This document shows, piece after piece, positions 1 to 8,304 of a stretch of DNA of 64,000 nucleotides (position 1 is the first letter of the stretch; the number at the start of each line of letters is the position of its first letter). The position numbers and the translations under genes were made by a program. This DNA is from Bacillota bacterium. GTDB taxonomy: Bacteria > Bacillota > Clostridia > Acetivibrionales > JAEXSP01. The DNA is taken from contig JAEXSP010000034.1 of NCBI GenBank assembly GCA_023453795.1, forward strand, positions 277,579 to 341,578. The letters run 5' to 3'. The notes beneath the pieces were generated by a model, which was not told the DNA's origin, did not search any database, and saw nothing but the letters and a program-made list of their open reading frames with translations.

Positions 1-709
1 AATCTTGGATAAGTTCGTTGAATTCTGCAAGTCCTCCAAGTATCAGAAGCTTGCATCTGAGGACGGCTTCAACAATCTTAATGACTATAAGCCTGAAATG
101 GGAAGTATAAGCGGAGATGTAATCACTCAGGCACAGAAGCTGTGGAAGGAAAAGAAAAATGTAAATAATCAGATTGCTGCGGTGTTTATTGCCGATGTTT
201 CGGGAAGTATGCAGGGCACACCATTGAATAAGCTGAAGGAGTCACTTGTAAAGGGATCGCAGTATATCGGGAAAGATAATTATATCGGACTTGTTTCTTT
301 TTCGGATGACATCAATATTAATCTTCCGATAGGAAAATTCGATTTGAATCAGAGATCTATGTTTGTCGGCGCTGTTGAAAGCCTTCAGGCAAGCGGCGGT
401 ACTGCAATGTATGATTCACTATTAGTCGGTACAAAAATGCTTTTGAATGAAAAAGCTAAAAACCCCAATATAAAGCCGATGATTTTTGTTTTGTCGGATG
501 GAATGTCAAATCAGGATAATTACTCATTAAATGATATAAAGGGCATACTGCAGCATTATAAGATACCGATTTATACAATCGGCTATAATAAAGAGGCAGA
601 TAAGGATGCATTGAAGAATCTTTCCGGAATAAATGAGGCAGCAACGATAAATGCCGACAGTGAGGATGTTGTTTATCAGTTGGGAAGTCTGTTTAATGCT
701 CAGATGTAG
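1..709 (+). CDS. VWA-domain protein, 5' end outside window
   Basis: This is the C-terminal part of a protein with a von Willebrand factor A domain; the reading frame is open to the left edge, so the true start lies outside the window and the TTG at position 5 need not be used. Counting from that TTG, the metal-ion-dependent adhesion site is complete: DVSGS at residues 64-68, the Thr of GGTAMYD at 133 and the Asp of LSDG at 165. VWA domains bind a divalent metal and mediate protein-protein contacts. The TelA-family gene follows 56 bp downstream on the same strand, and VWA proteins commonly sit beside TelA proteins in tellurite/stress-type loci. Any N-terminal signal or solute-binding domain cannot be seen here. 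Confidence 0.85.
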   Translation, partial: ILDKFVEFCKSSKYQKLASEDGFNNLNDYKPEMGSISGDVITQAQKLWKEKKNVNNQIAAVFIADVSGSMQGTPLNKLKESLVKGSQYIGKDNYIGLVSFSDDININLPIGKFDLNQRSMFVGAVESLQASGGTAMYDSLLVGTKMLLNEKAKNPNIKPMIFVLSDGMSNQDNYSLNDIKGILQHYKIPIYTIGYNKEADKDALKNLSGINEAATINADSEDVVYQLGSLFNAQM

Positions 710-765
710 TTTGTATTTGACTTCGATAGAATCTTGGAAACAAAAAAATTGAGGGGGTAAAATAA

Positions 766-1905
766 ATGAGCTTTTCAATGGAAGTTGTAGATGAAAAAGT
801 GATTAAAAATGAGATCATAGAGCAGGTTAAACCTGTACCTGAAGAAGTGGCAAAGCTGAAACAGGCGGCGGACAGTAATGTTGCTGAAATCATGTCGCTC
901 GACATCGAATCTTTAGAGAAAAGGAAAGCTATTCTGCAGTCAATTGAATCCTTTGGAGTTGATTCAATGAAGAATTCGGCAGAAAAAAGTGCCTTGCTTC
1001 AGGTGACTGTGGGAAATTTCTCGAAAATGGGTGATGAAGGCGGAGCGGTATCAAGAGGTCTGCTTGACCTCCAGAGGGAATTGAAGGATCTGGACCCCAG
1101 CATGATTGATTTTGCAAAAACCGGTTTGTTAGGCAAGTTATTCAATCCGATTAGAGCATATTTCGCAAAATACCAGAAAGCTGATTCCGTAATAGCAGAC
1201 ATAGTTGTGTCACTTGAAAAGGGCAAAACAACCCTTAAAAATGACAACACAACATTGGAAATTGAGCAGCAGTCCTTGAGAGATCTGACTAAGAAGCTGA
1301 GAAAGGAAATCGAGCTTGGAACACTGATGGATGAATCAATATCGGCACAGATCGAGGCGGCTAAAGCAAAAAATGAAGACCCTGAAAAGATCAAGTTTGT
1401 GACGGAAGAAATATTATTTCCGCTAAGGCAAAGAATTATGGATATGCAGCAAATGATAGTTGTCAACCAGCAGGGTATTATGGCAATCGAGGTTGTCATG
1501 AGAAACAACAAGGAGCTTATCAGAGGTGTTGAACGTGCTAAGAACGTTACAGTATCGGCATTGAAGATTTCTGCAATTGTTGCAAGCGCTTTGTATAATC
1601 AGAGAATTGTCTTGAGAAAAATAGAAATTCTGAACCAGACAACAAACGATCTTATCAGCGGAACCTCAAAGATGCTGAAGGAACAGGGCGCCGAGATTCA
1701 CAAGCAGTCAATGGAAGCGAACATATCGGTTGAGACATTAAAAACTGCTTTTGAGGATGCGTTGTCAGCCTTGGACGCAATCAGTACATATAAGCAGGAA
1801 GCACTTCCAAAGATGAAGGAAACGATCAGTCAGTTCAAGGAATTGGCCGATAAGGGAGAGCAGCAGATACAGCAGTTGGAAAAGGGACACAAGCTTTCCT
1901 TCTAA
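766..1905 (+). CDS. TelA-family (toxic anion resistance) protein
   Basis: A 379-residue cytoplasmic, mostly helical protein of the TelA/KlaA family (PF05816). The recognisable family body runs from about residue 100 to the end, including the stretches around FNPIRAYFAKYQKA and the helix-rich MMQQ/VVNQQGIMAIE region. Long heptad-like stretches suggest coiled coils. TelA homologues are associated with tellurite and envelope stress resistance, but the biochemical role is not established. ATG at 766 is preceded by GAGGGGG at 751-757, a strong ribosome site. It probably forms an operon with the VWA gene upstream and is closed by a terminator at 1954-1990. Confidence 0.88.
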   Translation: MSFSMEVVDEKVIKNEIIEQVKPVPEEVAKLKQAADSNVAEIMSLDIESLEKRKAILQSIESFGVDSMKNSAEKSALLQVTVGNFSKMGDEGGAVSRGLLDLQRELKDLDPSMIDFAKTGLLGKLFNPIRAYFAKYQKADSVIADIVVSLEKGKTTLKNDNTTLEIEQQSLRDLTKKLRKEIELGTLMDESISAQIEAAKAKNEDPEKIKFVTEEILFPLRQRIMDMQQMIVVNQQGIMAIEVVMRNNKELIRGVERAKNVTVSALKISAIVASALYNQRIVLRKIEILNQTTNDLISGTSKMLKEQGAEIHKQSMEANISVETLKTAFEDALSALDAISTYKQEALPKMKETISQFKELADKGEQQIQQLEKGHKLSF

Positions 1906-1953
1906 GGGTAAAATAAATTTATAAAATTAATAATAAAAAATGATCCAATAATA

Positions 1954-1990
1954 AAAGAAACAATCGTCAGTTGATTGTTTCTTTTTTGTT
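1954..1990 (+). terminator. Intrinsic terminator after telA-like gene
   Basis: A 12-bp perfect stem (1954-1965 with 1973-1984) and a 7-nt loop, followed by a T-rich run. It ends the VWA-TelA unit. Confidence 0.85.
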
Positions 1991-2126
1991 GAAATATCTA
2001 AGCAGGTGTTTTAAAATCCCAATAGAAAATAAATGCATCATAAATTGCTGGTTACTCTGGTTCAATAAGTTAAATTCCTTACGTTTAAAAATTTAATCCT
2101 TTTAAGTAATTCAATTACAATTATAG

Positions 2127-2155
2127 TTGAGTCCAATATATTCCAATGGTATAAT
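2127..2155 (+). promoter_or_regulatory. Vegetative promoter for RCC1-repeat gene
   Basis: TTGAGT at 2127-2132, a 17-bp spacer and TATAAT at 2150-2155, with TGG directly in front of the -10 box (extended -10). The core CCAATGGTATAAT is identical to the one at 5143-5155. Confidence 0.75.
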
Positions 2156-2185
2156 CCTAATATTACTATTAGGGGGAATTTTTTG

Positions 2186-4714
2186 ATGAAAAAACTTTTA
2201 AAAATTACTTTAATTTTTATTATAACGGTTTCTACAGCATTGAACCTATGGTCAAACACTATTTTTGGGGATTCAAGTAATAAGATGCCCGAAAAAGGTT
2301 TTACAAAAGTTGCAGTGGGTTTTGACAATATGCTTGCACTTCACAAAGATGGATGTCTATGGGAAACACCTATTTTTCAAACGGAAAATGCAGTTAAGAT
2401 TTCGGATAAAGTAGCTGAAATAGATGGGGACGAAAACAGTTTTTATATGATTAAAAAGGATGGCACACTGTGGACTTGGAGCAGCCGTGATAATTTAAAT
2501 GATAAAAGTGGATTAAAAATGCAAAAGCCTGTTAAGATATTAAACAGTGTCAAATCTGTTGCATCTTCCGGTAATGGTATGGTGACAGTCTTAAAAAGAG
2601 ACAATTCGGTATGGATGTGGTTAAATGGTAAGTTCCTGAAAGTGTTCAGCAATGCAAAAAATATTAGTTCAGGGTATCATATTTTAAATATTATAGATTT
2701 AAAAGGAACATTATATCGATTACAAATAGAGAATGATGATAATAAATTCTCAACTAAAAAAATAGCTGATTCTGTTGCGTTTGCAAAAGGCTATTATTAT
2801 ATCAAAAAGGATAATTCGTTGATTTATGAAACATCATATTTGGATACTACTCCACGTATCCTGAAAAATGTAATTTATACTGATTCATATATTGCAGCCA
2901 GCTGTGCTATAAAAAAAGACGGCTCCTTATGGGCTTGGAATATTATTGACGACAACATTCCGCAGGAAATTGCGGGATCTATTAGAGAACCAGTAAAGAT
3001 TATGGATAGCGTCATATACGCAGACTGCTGCTATGAACGTATAGTAGCTGTAAAGAAGGACGGGTCGATATGTGCATGGGGAGGCATCAGTCCTTTAAAT
3101 CATTATTCAATTCCTAGAAATGTTATGGGCAATGCGAAAATGATATATAACAATAATTACGATGGAATGGTTTTGTGTACGGATAATTCCCTGTGGTATA
3201 CTGATTTCTCACTGGAGAGAAGTGTTAATACAAAGATTCTAAGTGATGTTGACAGGGTTGAAGAAGATGAGTTTATGCAAGGTGATGATACGATAGTAAA
3301 GAAGGACGGCATAAGGTGGTACTTAGGATGGGATTCTAATAGAATTCCAAAAACTGTGAAATATCCCGATGGTACTATTAAGGTTGTTGAAGATATTTTA
3401 ATTATGAAAGACGGCTCTCTTATGAAAGATTTTAAAAAGTTTGGAAGTGGTATAAAAGATGTATCGGAGCTTTATTGCAGCCAATTCTTAAATAACGTAT
3501 ATATTCTTGAAAAAGACGGATCATTTTGGGTAGTGAGCAAAAATGCTTCACCTGATGGGCCGAAAGAACTGCAAAAACCCTTAAAACTGGCAGATGGTAT
3601 TACACAGGTTTATAGAAATGACTCCTATGTTTTTGCGCTTAATAATAAAGAAGATGTGCTTATGTGGAATATTGCGGAGGACAAATTTTCTAAAGACCAG
3701 CTACAAGCTAAAACAGTCCTGTCTGGAATCAAGAGTCTTAATTATAATAGTTATACTTTATACGTTATTAAAAATGATAAGTCTATCTGGTTATTTGATA
3801 AATTTTATGAAATAAATAAAAATACTCAGTTTATGCGTGATAATTTAGTAAAGGTCGCCGATAATTCAGATGAAATAAGATATTATAATTCAGATTATAT
3901 ACTATATAAGGATGGCAGACTCTTTGTTAATCAAGATGTAAATAATACAAAACTGTCATTTAAAAAGATAATGGATAATGTTAAGGATTTTACCTCGGAT
4001 GGTGAAAAATATTTGGTTATCTGCAAGGATAATAGTCTATGGGAGTTTGGTAGTTTTATAAGTGAAACAGGAAATGCCGGACAAAAGAAATATGAAAAAG
4101 ATTTAAAACCCAAAAAGGTTCTTAATAACATTAAAGAATGCTGGATAGAATCTGAAATGGCTATGGCTCTGAGTAATGATGGTAAGCTTTATACATGGGG
4201 AGATAACGCAAATGGAGGTCTGGGTTATGATAAGGCAGGAATCCAACAAAACCCTCTAAAAGTAATGGAAGGAATAGTTTTTGCCAAAATTAATGCAGCG
4301 AGCCATAGGGTGTATGCTATTAACAATAAAGGGTACTTGTACCAATGGGGAGCAGGATTTTTTATTGGACACGAGCAGCCATATACCCGTACTCCTTTAA
4401 ATATAAATACATATAGCAAAACACCTGTTATTCGTCACCAAAGCTATGCTGCGGCAAGGACGGGGGAAATTATTGATATACTGGTAAAAATAACTCAGCC
4501 TGATTACAAGCATGTAAATGTTATACTTTCAACCGGCACAAAAGTTAAAATGAAGCCGTGTGCAGCAGGGTATTATGAGGCTCAAATAATTAGCAGGAGT
4601 AAAAGTGCAGGCCATATCAGTTATAAGATTCAGGCTTCAAATTCAAAGGGTTTTAAGGCAGAGACAGAGTTCTACAATGTTCAACTGGTAGGCGACCTAA
4701 GCAGGAGTAAATAA
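2186..4714 (+). CDS. Secreted RCC1-repeat beta-propeller protein
   Basis: An 842-residue protein with an N-terminal signal peptide (MKKLL followed by a hydrophobic stretch to about residue 25). The body consists of many degenerate repeats of about 45-55 residues carrying the signature KKDGSLWxW or K-D-G-x-L-x-x-W, e.g. near residues 250, 300, 655 and 680, which identifies RCC1-like (PF00415/PF13540) propeller blades. One repeat near residue 665 has the canonical GDNANGGLGY. The last ~90 residues form a separate beta-rich domain after the propeller. ATG at 2186 is chosen over TTG at 2183 because AGGGGG at 2171-2176 gives 9-nt spacing. Extracellular RCC1 proteins usually bind other proteins or surfaces; the ligand is unknown. 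It is a single-gene unit between its own promoter and the terminator at 4735. Confidence 0.85.
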   Translation: MKKLLKITLIFIITVSTALNLWSNTIFGDSSNKMPEKGFTKVAVGFDNMLALHKDGCLWETPIFQTENAVKISDKVAEIDGDENSFYMIKKDGTLWTWSSRDNLNDKSGLKMQKPVKILNSVKSVASSGNGMVTVLKRDNSVWMWLNGKFLKVFSNAKNISSGYHILNIIDLKGTLYRLQIENDDNKFSTKKIADSVAFAKGYYYIKKDNSLIYETSYLDTTPRILKNVIYTDSYIAASCAIKKDGSLWAWNIIDDNIPQEIAGSIREPVKIMDSVIYADCCYERIVAVKKDGSICAWGGISPLNHYSIPRNVMGNAKMIYNNNYDGMVLCTDNSLWYTDFSLERSVNTKILSDVDRVEEDEFMQGDDTIVKKDGIRWYLGWDSNRIPKTVKYPDGTIKVVEDILIMKDGSLMKDFKKFGSGIKDVSELYCSQFLNNVYILEKDGSFWVVSKNASPDGPKELQKPLKLADGITQVYRNDSYVFALNNKEDVLMWNIAEDKFSKDQLQAKTVLSGIKSLNYNSYTLYVIKNDKSIWLFDKFYEINKNTQFMRDNLVKVADNSDEIRYYNSDYILYKDGRLFVNQDVNNTKLSFKKIMDNVKDFTSDGEKYLVICKDNSLWEFGSFISETGNAGQKKYEKDLKPKKVLNNIKECWIESEMAMALSNDGKLYTWGDNANGGLGYDKAGIQQNPLKVMEGIVFAKINAASHRVYAINNKGYLYQWGAGFFIGHEQPYTRTPLNINTYSKTPVIRHQSYAAARTGEIIDILVKITQPDYKHVNVILSTGTKVKMKPCAAGYYEAQIISRSKSAGHISYKIQASNSKGFKAETEFYNVQLVGDLSRSK

Positions 4715-4734
4715 TAAGCAAGTAATATTATGCA

Positions 4735-4770
4735 AAAAAGCCTGGGCATATCATAATCGCCTAGGCTTTT
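4735..4770 (+). terminator. Intrinsic terminator after RCC1 gene
   Basis: Stem AAAAGCCTGGGC with GCCTAGGCTTTT (one G-U pair) around an 11-nt loop, ending in a T run. Confidence 0.8.
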
Positions 4771-4850
4771 GTGCTTTTAAATAAAACTTATAATTATTTT
4801 GTACAAATTTGTGTTTTTTATAACCAACAACAGTGAAGAGAGGTTGTTGC

Positions 4851-5120
4851 TCACCACTGCCTTCCCGGATCATCAGCCATTAAATTGACTGTTCCTCTTG
4901 GGTAGAATACCGAATAATGATCCAGAAAAGGATCCGGTTTTTCTTTACTAGGCTGAGGTAAAACAAGCAGTATTTTATAGTTTGGGCCGGCGACATAGCC
5001 GATTATTTCCTGTCCTTTGGTTTTAACGTCATAAGCGGGTTTGCCGAAGACTTGCTTGACGAGTGAAAGAGAAACGTCTTTCAGGCTTTTGTCACAATAA
5101 TTAAATAATCGAGAATAATA
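4851..5120 (-). pseudogene. C-terminal remnant of a DUF4309-like protein
   Basis: On the minus strand a frame of 89 codons runs from just after an in-frame TAA (5121-5123) to TGA (4851-4853) but contains no usable start codon before the conserved part. The translation reads DKSLKDVSLSLVKQVFGKPA, continues through GQEIIGYVAGPNYKILLVLP and ends in LDHYSVFYPRG...MADDPGRQW, which looks like the well-conserved C-terminus of DUF4309-type exported proteins of Firmicutes. The missing N-terminus lies where the promoter of the next plus-strand gene now stands, so this is best read as a truncated, dead gene. The family name is from memory and only moderately sure; the open fragment itself is directly visible. 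Confidence 0.6.
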
Positions 5121-5126
5121 TTAGAG

Positions 5127-5155
5127 TTGAGACCAAGGTGTCCCAATGGTATAAT
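5127..5155 (+). promoter_or_regulatory. Promoter of metallophosphoesterase gene
   Basis: TTGAGA at 5127-5132, 17-bp spacer, TATAAT at 5150-5155 with TGG extension. The spacing and the 13-bp core around the -10 match the promoter at 2127-2155. Confidence 0.75.
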
Positions 5156-5163
5156 GCTTATTA

Positions 5164-5222
5164 ATCCCCTGTTAACAAGGGGGACCGTGAATGCACGGTG
5201 GAGCGATTAAAATATAAGGGGT
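5164..5222 (+). promoter_or_regulatory. Structured 5' leader with two hairpins
   Basis: Between the promoter and the ATG at 5231 the leader holds two adjacent hairpins: CCCCT (5166-5170) with AGGGG (5178-5182), and ACCGTG (5184-5189) with CACGGT (5194-5199) closed by an AATG loop. The ribosome site AAGGGG (about 5216-5221) repeats the 3' arm of hairpin 1, so CCCCT could pair with either. This is a topology that could gate translation. No known riboswitch class was recognised. Confidence 0.4.
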
Positions 5223-5230
5223 AAATATTT

Positions 5231-5740
5231 ATGCCTAAAGTTTTCTTTATTGCAGATACACATTTCGGACACAAAAATATTATTGAATATGCAAACCGTC
5301 CTTTTCACACTGTCGAAGAGATGGACAGCACTATGATTAAGAACTGGAATGACACTGTAACCGTGGAAGATACAGTATTTATGCTCGGAGATTTTTCCTT
5401 TTATGATGAAAACAAAACGATAGAGATAATTTCCGGCCTGAATGGATACAAGGTGTTGATCCTGGGTAACCATGATGATATCTTTCCATTTGACAGGTGG
5501 AAGGTATCCGGGTTTGATGAGGTTGTCAGATATCCTATAATATTCAATGAGTGGTTCATTTTATCACATGACCCTATATACCTCAATTCCAGCATGCCCT
5601 ATGCGAATATCTACGGGCATGTCCATTCAAACCCCATATATGCCGACTATTCGCCGCAAAGCTTTTGTGCCTGCGTTGAGAGAATCGGTTATAAGCCGAT
5701 TGAGTTTGAAGAGATTATTGCAAAAATGAAAACATTATAA
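5231..5740 (+). CDS. Calcineurin-like metallophosphoesterase
   Basis: A 169-residue cytoplasmic phosphoesterase. All metal-site motifs are present and in order: D9-x-H11 (ADTHFGH), GD at 53-54, GNHD at 79-82, H113 (LSHDP) and GHVH at 129-132. The family hydrolyses phosphomono- or diesters with a dinuclear metal centre; the substrate cannot be told from sequence. The length is typical for the small YfcE/MJ0912-like branch. AAGGGG lies 9-10 nt before ATG. A methyltransferase gene follows 29 bp downstream on the same strand, probably cotranscribed. Confidence 0.88.
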   Translation: MPKVFFIADTHFGHKNIIEYANRPFHTVEEMDSTMIKNWNDTVTVEDTVFMLGDFSFYDENKTIEIISGLNGYKVLILGNHDDIFPFDRWKVSGFDEVVRYPIIFNEWFILSHDPIYLNSSMPYANIYGHVHSNPIYADYSPQSFCACVERIGYKPIEFEEIIAKMKTL

Positions 5741-5769
5741 AGTAATTAAACAGTTCAGGAGAAATACAT

Positions 5770-6384
5770 ATGGATAAAAAAACTGAAGAATCATTAAAAA
5801 ATTATGACAAGATTGCTTCCAACTATGATGAAACCTTTGACGGTAAATACACCCTTGAATTCAAACTCCAATTATCAAAAGCAGTCAGGCTTGAAAACGG
5901 ATACAGGGTTTTGGATGTTGCCTGCGGAAACGGTGCGCTACTTAAGCTGCTGGCAGATAAAAAGCAAATTCAGGCTTATGGTGTAGACATTTCGGAAAAT
6001 ATGGTAAAGGAAGCTAAGAAAAAATATCCCGAAATGGACTTTGCTTCTGCAAATAGCTGTAAATTGCCCTTTGAATCGGGTTTTTTTGATGCCATTACGG
6101 TAAGCGCTGCATTTCACCACTTTACCGAGCCAGAGAAATTTCTTTCTGAGGCATGGAGGATTCTCAATCGTGGAGGGCATTTGTATATTGCAGACCCATA
6201 TTTTCCTCCGGTTATGCGTCAGATAGCAAACCTTATATTCCCGCTTATGAAAATGGGAGATGTAAAGGTATACAGCAAACAGGAGCTGATAAGCTTTTTG
6301 AAAAAAGGGAACTTCGTAAACATTGAGGTCGGCAGGTTTATAAAAAAAGGATTGCTTGCTGTAGGAATGAAAAGCAAAACATAG
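5770..6384 (+). CDS. Class I SAM-dependent methyltransferase
   Basis: A 204-residue soluble methyltransferase of the Methyltransf_11/UbiE type. The S-adenosylmethionine-binding glycine loop is DVACGNGAL (residues 49-57), followed by the acidic motif GVDIS at about 75-79 and the post-I motif around LPFESGFFD. The region after residue 120 (EPEKFLSEAWRILNRGGHL) is the family's canonical strand-helix segment. It has a GGAG ribosome site 9 nt before ATG. Substrate unknown; the short C-terminus gives no hint of membrane or tRNA binding. Confidence 0.88.
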   Translation: MDKKTEESLKNYDKIASNYDETFDGKYTLEFKLQLSKAVRLENGYRVLDVACGNGALLKLLADKKQIQAYGVDISENMVKEAKKKYPEMDFASANSCKLPFESGFFDAITVSAAFHHFTEPEKFLSEAWRILNRGGHLYIADPYFPPVMRQIANLIFPLMKMGDVKVYSKQELISFLKKGNFVNIEVGRFIKKGLLAVGMKSKT

Positions 6385-6473
6385 GTACAAAAAAGAATCC
6401 CCGGTCTACTGTGGATGACCATCCCCTTTACAAGAGGGTGGCAGAAACACAAGCCAGAGAACGGCTGCGATTT

Positions 6474-7355
6474 TTACACCATGACTAAAATAGAGTCAAG
6501 ATCCTGATTCTGGCTTTCCTCAAATATGTTTTCAAAGAGGTCCCCTTTTTCATTAAGTCTTTTTTTTGCATTCAGTAAAGTAAAATCACCGGGCTTGATC
6601 TTCCCAAGCTCGGACCATTCTATCGGCATTGATACTGTTGCGGTTGGAGTTGCTCTGGGTGAATATACAGTTGTTATTGTTTTTCCGTACCACATCTGAA
6701 GGTAATCGAAATAAAGCTTTTTGCCTCTTTTATTGACTATCCGTTCAATCGTAAACTGTTCAGGGTACTTCTGGCTGAAATACGCACCGAAGAATTCGTT
6801 AATCTTACGGGCTTTTTCATAATCATATTTGCTTCCGGTCGGAATGTAAATCTGCAGCCCTGTTGCCCCCGAAGTTTTTGCAAAGCTTTTAATGGACAGT
6901 GACTCCAGTGTCTCATGAATAATGCCTGCACACTCCGTGACATCCTCAAAGGTTTGCCCCTTTGAAGGGTCAAGGTCGAATACCAGATAAAAGGGGTAAT
7001 CCTCCCGCAAATGGGAGTTAAAGCTTGTGTGAAATTCCAGTGCTGCCTGGGTAGCAAGCCATACAAGCGTCGGAACGGAATTGAGAAGTATATACTCGGT
7101 TTCATTGCTAACTGCTGTCTCTACCCATTCAGGGGCATATTCCGGTATGCTTTTCTGAAAGAAGGATTTTCCGTTGACTCCATCAGGATACCTGATTGTT
7201 GTCAGCAGCATATCCTTGGCATGGCGTATTATGAACGGCGCCAATTCTATCATTTTTTCGATAAAATCAATTTTTCGTATTCCGACCTCCGGCCACAGCA
7301 GTTTTTCAGGGTTTGTAACGTTGATTCCATAGCCTTCTACATCTAATTGATACAT
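6474..7355 (-). CDS. ligD: LigD-type polymerase/primase domain protein (NHEJ)
   Basis: A stand-alone 293-residue archaeo-eukaryotic primase-type polymerase, the PolDom of bacterial LigD, which fills in ends during non-homologous end joining. Catalytic aspartates sit in FDLDP (residues 126-130), and KTSGATGLQIYIP (160-172) is the nucleotide-binding motif. Gln168 occupies the place where many LigD PolDoms have His. A third acidic position is likely the Asp of YFDYLQ. The start ATG overlaps the stop of the ligase gene by one base (TAATG), implying translational coupling. Order on the minus strand is ku, ligase, polymerase. Confidence 0.88.
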   Translation of the reverse strand: MYQLDVEGYGINVTNPEKLLWPEVGIRKIDFIEKMIELAPFIIRHAKDMLLTTIRYPDGVNGKSFFQKSIPEYAPEWVETAVSNETEYILLNSVPTLVWLATQAALEFHTSFNSHLREDYPFYLVFDLDPSKGQTFEDVTECAGIIHETLESLSIKSFAKTSGATGLQIYIPTGSKYDYEKARKINEFFGAYFSQKYPEQFTIERIVNKRGKKLYFDYLQMWYGKTITTVYSPRATPTATVSMPIEWSELGKIKPGDFTLLNAKKRLNEKGDLFENIFEESQNQDLDSILVMV

Positions 7356-8302
7356 TAAAGCACATACTCCTTTCCATTTGCCTCATTTGCACTTGAAGTG
7401 CTGAATCCAAGTATTCTTGGGTGACGGAGGACTCCGTCATCGGTGAACTCGGCGAAACCAACCCAACAGGTAAGACTGGGTGCCATCCAGGTTATACCCT
7501 TGGGGGCTCCCTTTAGGTTTATATCTGCAAAGGGGTTGCTGCTCTGTTCCAACTCTTTATAGTAGGACTTCAAAAGGTAAATTTGCTCCTGAGTAAGTCC
7601 TGTTGAAGCTTTTCCAATAAAAATAAGCGACTCATCCTTGTATATGCCTAGAATAAGGGAATTGGGCATATTATCCTTCCACTGGATTCCGCCGATTACC
7701 GCAAGCATTTTCTTTGTGAACTTGATCTTATACCACAGGTTATGTTGTTTACCGCCTTTATACAAGCTGTCTGACTTCTTTGTTACGATGCCCTCCCAGC
7801 CTTTGGACTTCATCATCTCATAAAGGGCTTCCGCATTTTCAAAGCTGTCTGTCAGAGTGATCCTGTCGCTTTTTTCAAAACAGCTTTTCAGCATTTCCTT
7901 TCTTTCAGAGAGCGGAACACCTGCAAGGCTTTTGCCATCTGCATACAGGATGTCAAATAAGACATACATAACTGGATGTATCCTTGAGTAGTAGGCGACC
8001 TTTTTAACATCCCGAACTCTTTCTCTTATCAGACTGGAATAGAAGGATGGGTTTCCATTCGCATCGAGTACAATGATTTCACCATCCAGAACAGCTGTTT
8101 TAAAACCTATTTGCTGAAGGATTCCCGACAGCTCTGGGTAGAAAGCTGTCCTTTCGTTTCCCTTCTTGGTAAAAAGCCTGAACACTTCACCTGTTATATA
8201 TGTCATTCCCCGTATTCCATCCCACTTGATTTCGTGAAGCCACTCAGGGCCGGTAATCAATTGCCGGCTTAATACAGGTTCCATCGGCTGTATCCACTCC
8301 AT
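7355..8302 (-). CDS. ligD: ATP-dependent DNA ligase (LigD ligase domain)
   Basis: A 315-residue ATP-dependent ligase for sealing breaks in the Ku pathway. Motif I is EIKWDGIR with the adenylated Lys at residue 26, motif III is LDGEIIVLD around 72-80, motif IV is EGIVTKK and motif V is LWYKIKF. An OB-fold domain follows to the C-terminus. The length matches a ligase module without the fused phosphoesterase or polymerase modules of mycobacterial and Pseudomonas LigD. It lies 2 bp downstream of ku and overlaps the polymerase gene by one base. Confidence 0.9.
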   Translation of the reverse strand: MEWIQPMEPVLSRQLITGPEWLHEIKWDGIRGMTYITGEVFRLFTKKGNERTAFYPELSGILQQIGFKTAVLDGEIIVLDANGNPSFYSSLIRERVRDVKKVAYYSRIHPVMYVLFDILYADGKSLAGVPLSERKEMLKSCFEKSDRITLTDSFENAEALYEMMKSKGWEGIVTKKSDSLYKGGKQHNLWYKIKFTKKMLAVIGGIQWKDNMPNSLILGIYKDESLIFIGKASTGLTQEQIYLLKSYYKELEQSSNPFADINLKGAPKGITWMAPSLTCWVGFAEFTDDGVLRHPRILGFSTSSANEANGKEYVL

Positions 8303-8304
8303 AA

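Noticed and set aside
456..1511. Minus-strand open frames across the VWA and TelA genes
   Set aside because: They are mirror frames of well-supported plus-strand genes and have no ribosome sites or recognisable domains.
5187..5210. Seven-codon GTG mini-ORF in the leader of the metallophosphoesterase
   Set aside because: The GGGGG is only 3 nt from the GTG and the codons form part of hairpin 2; coding is not supported.
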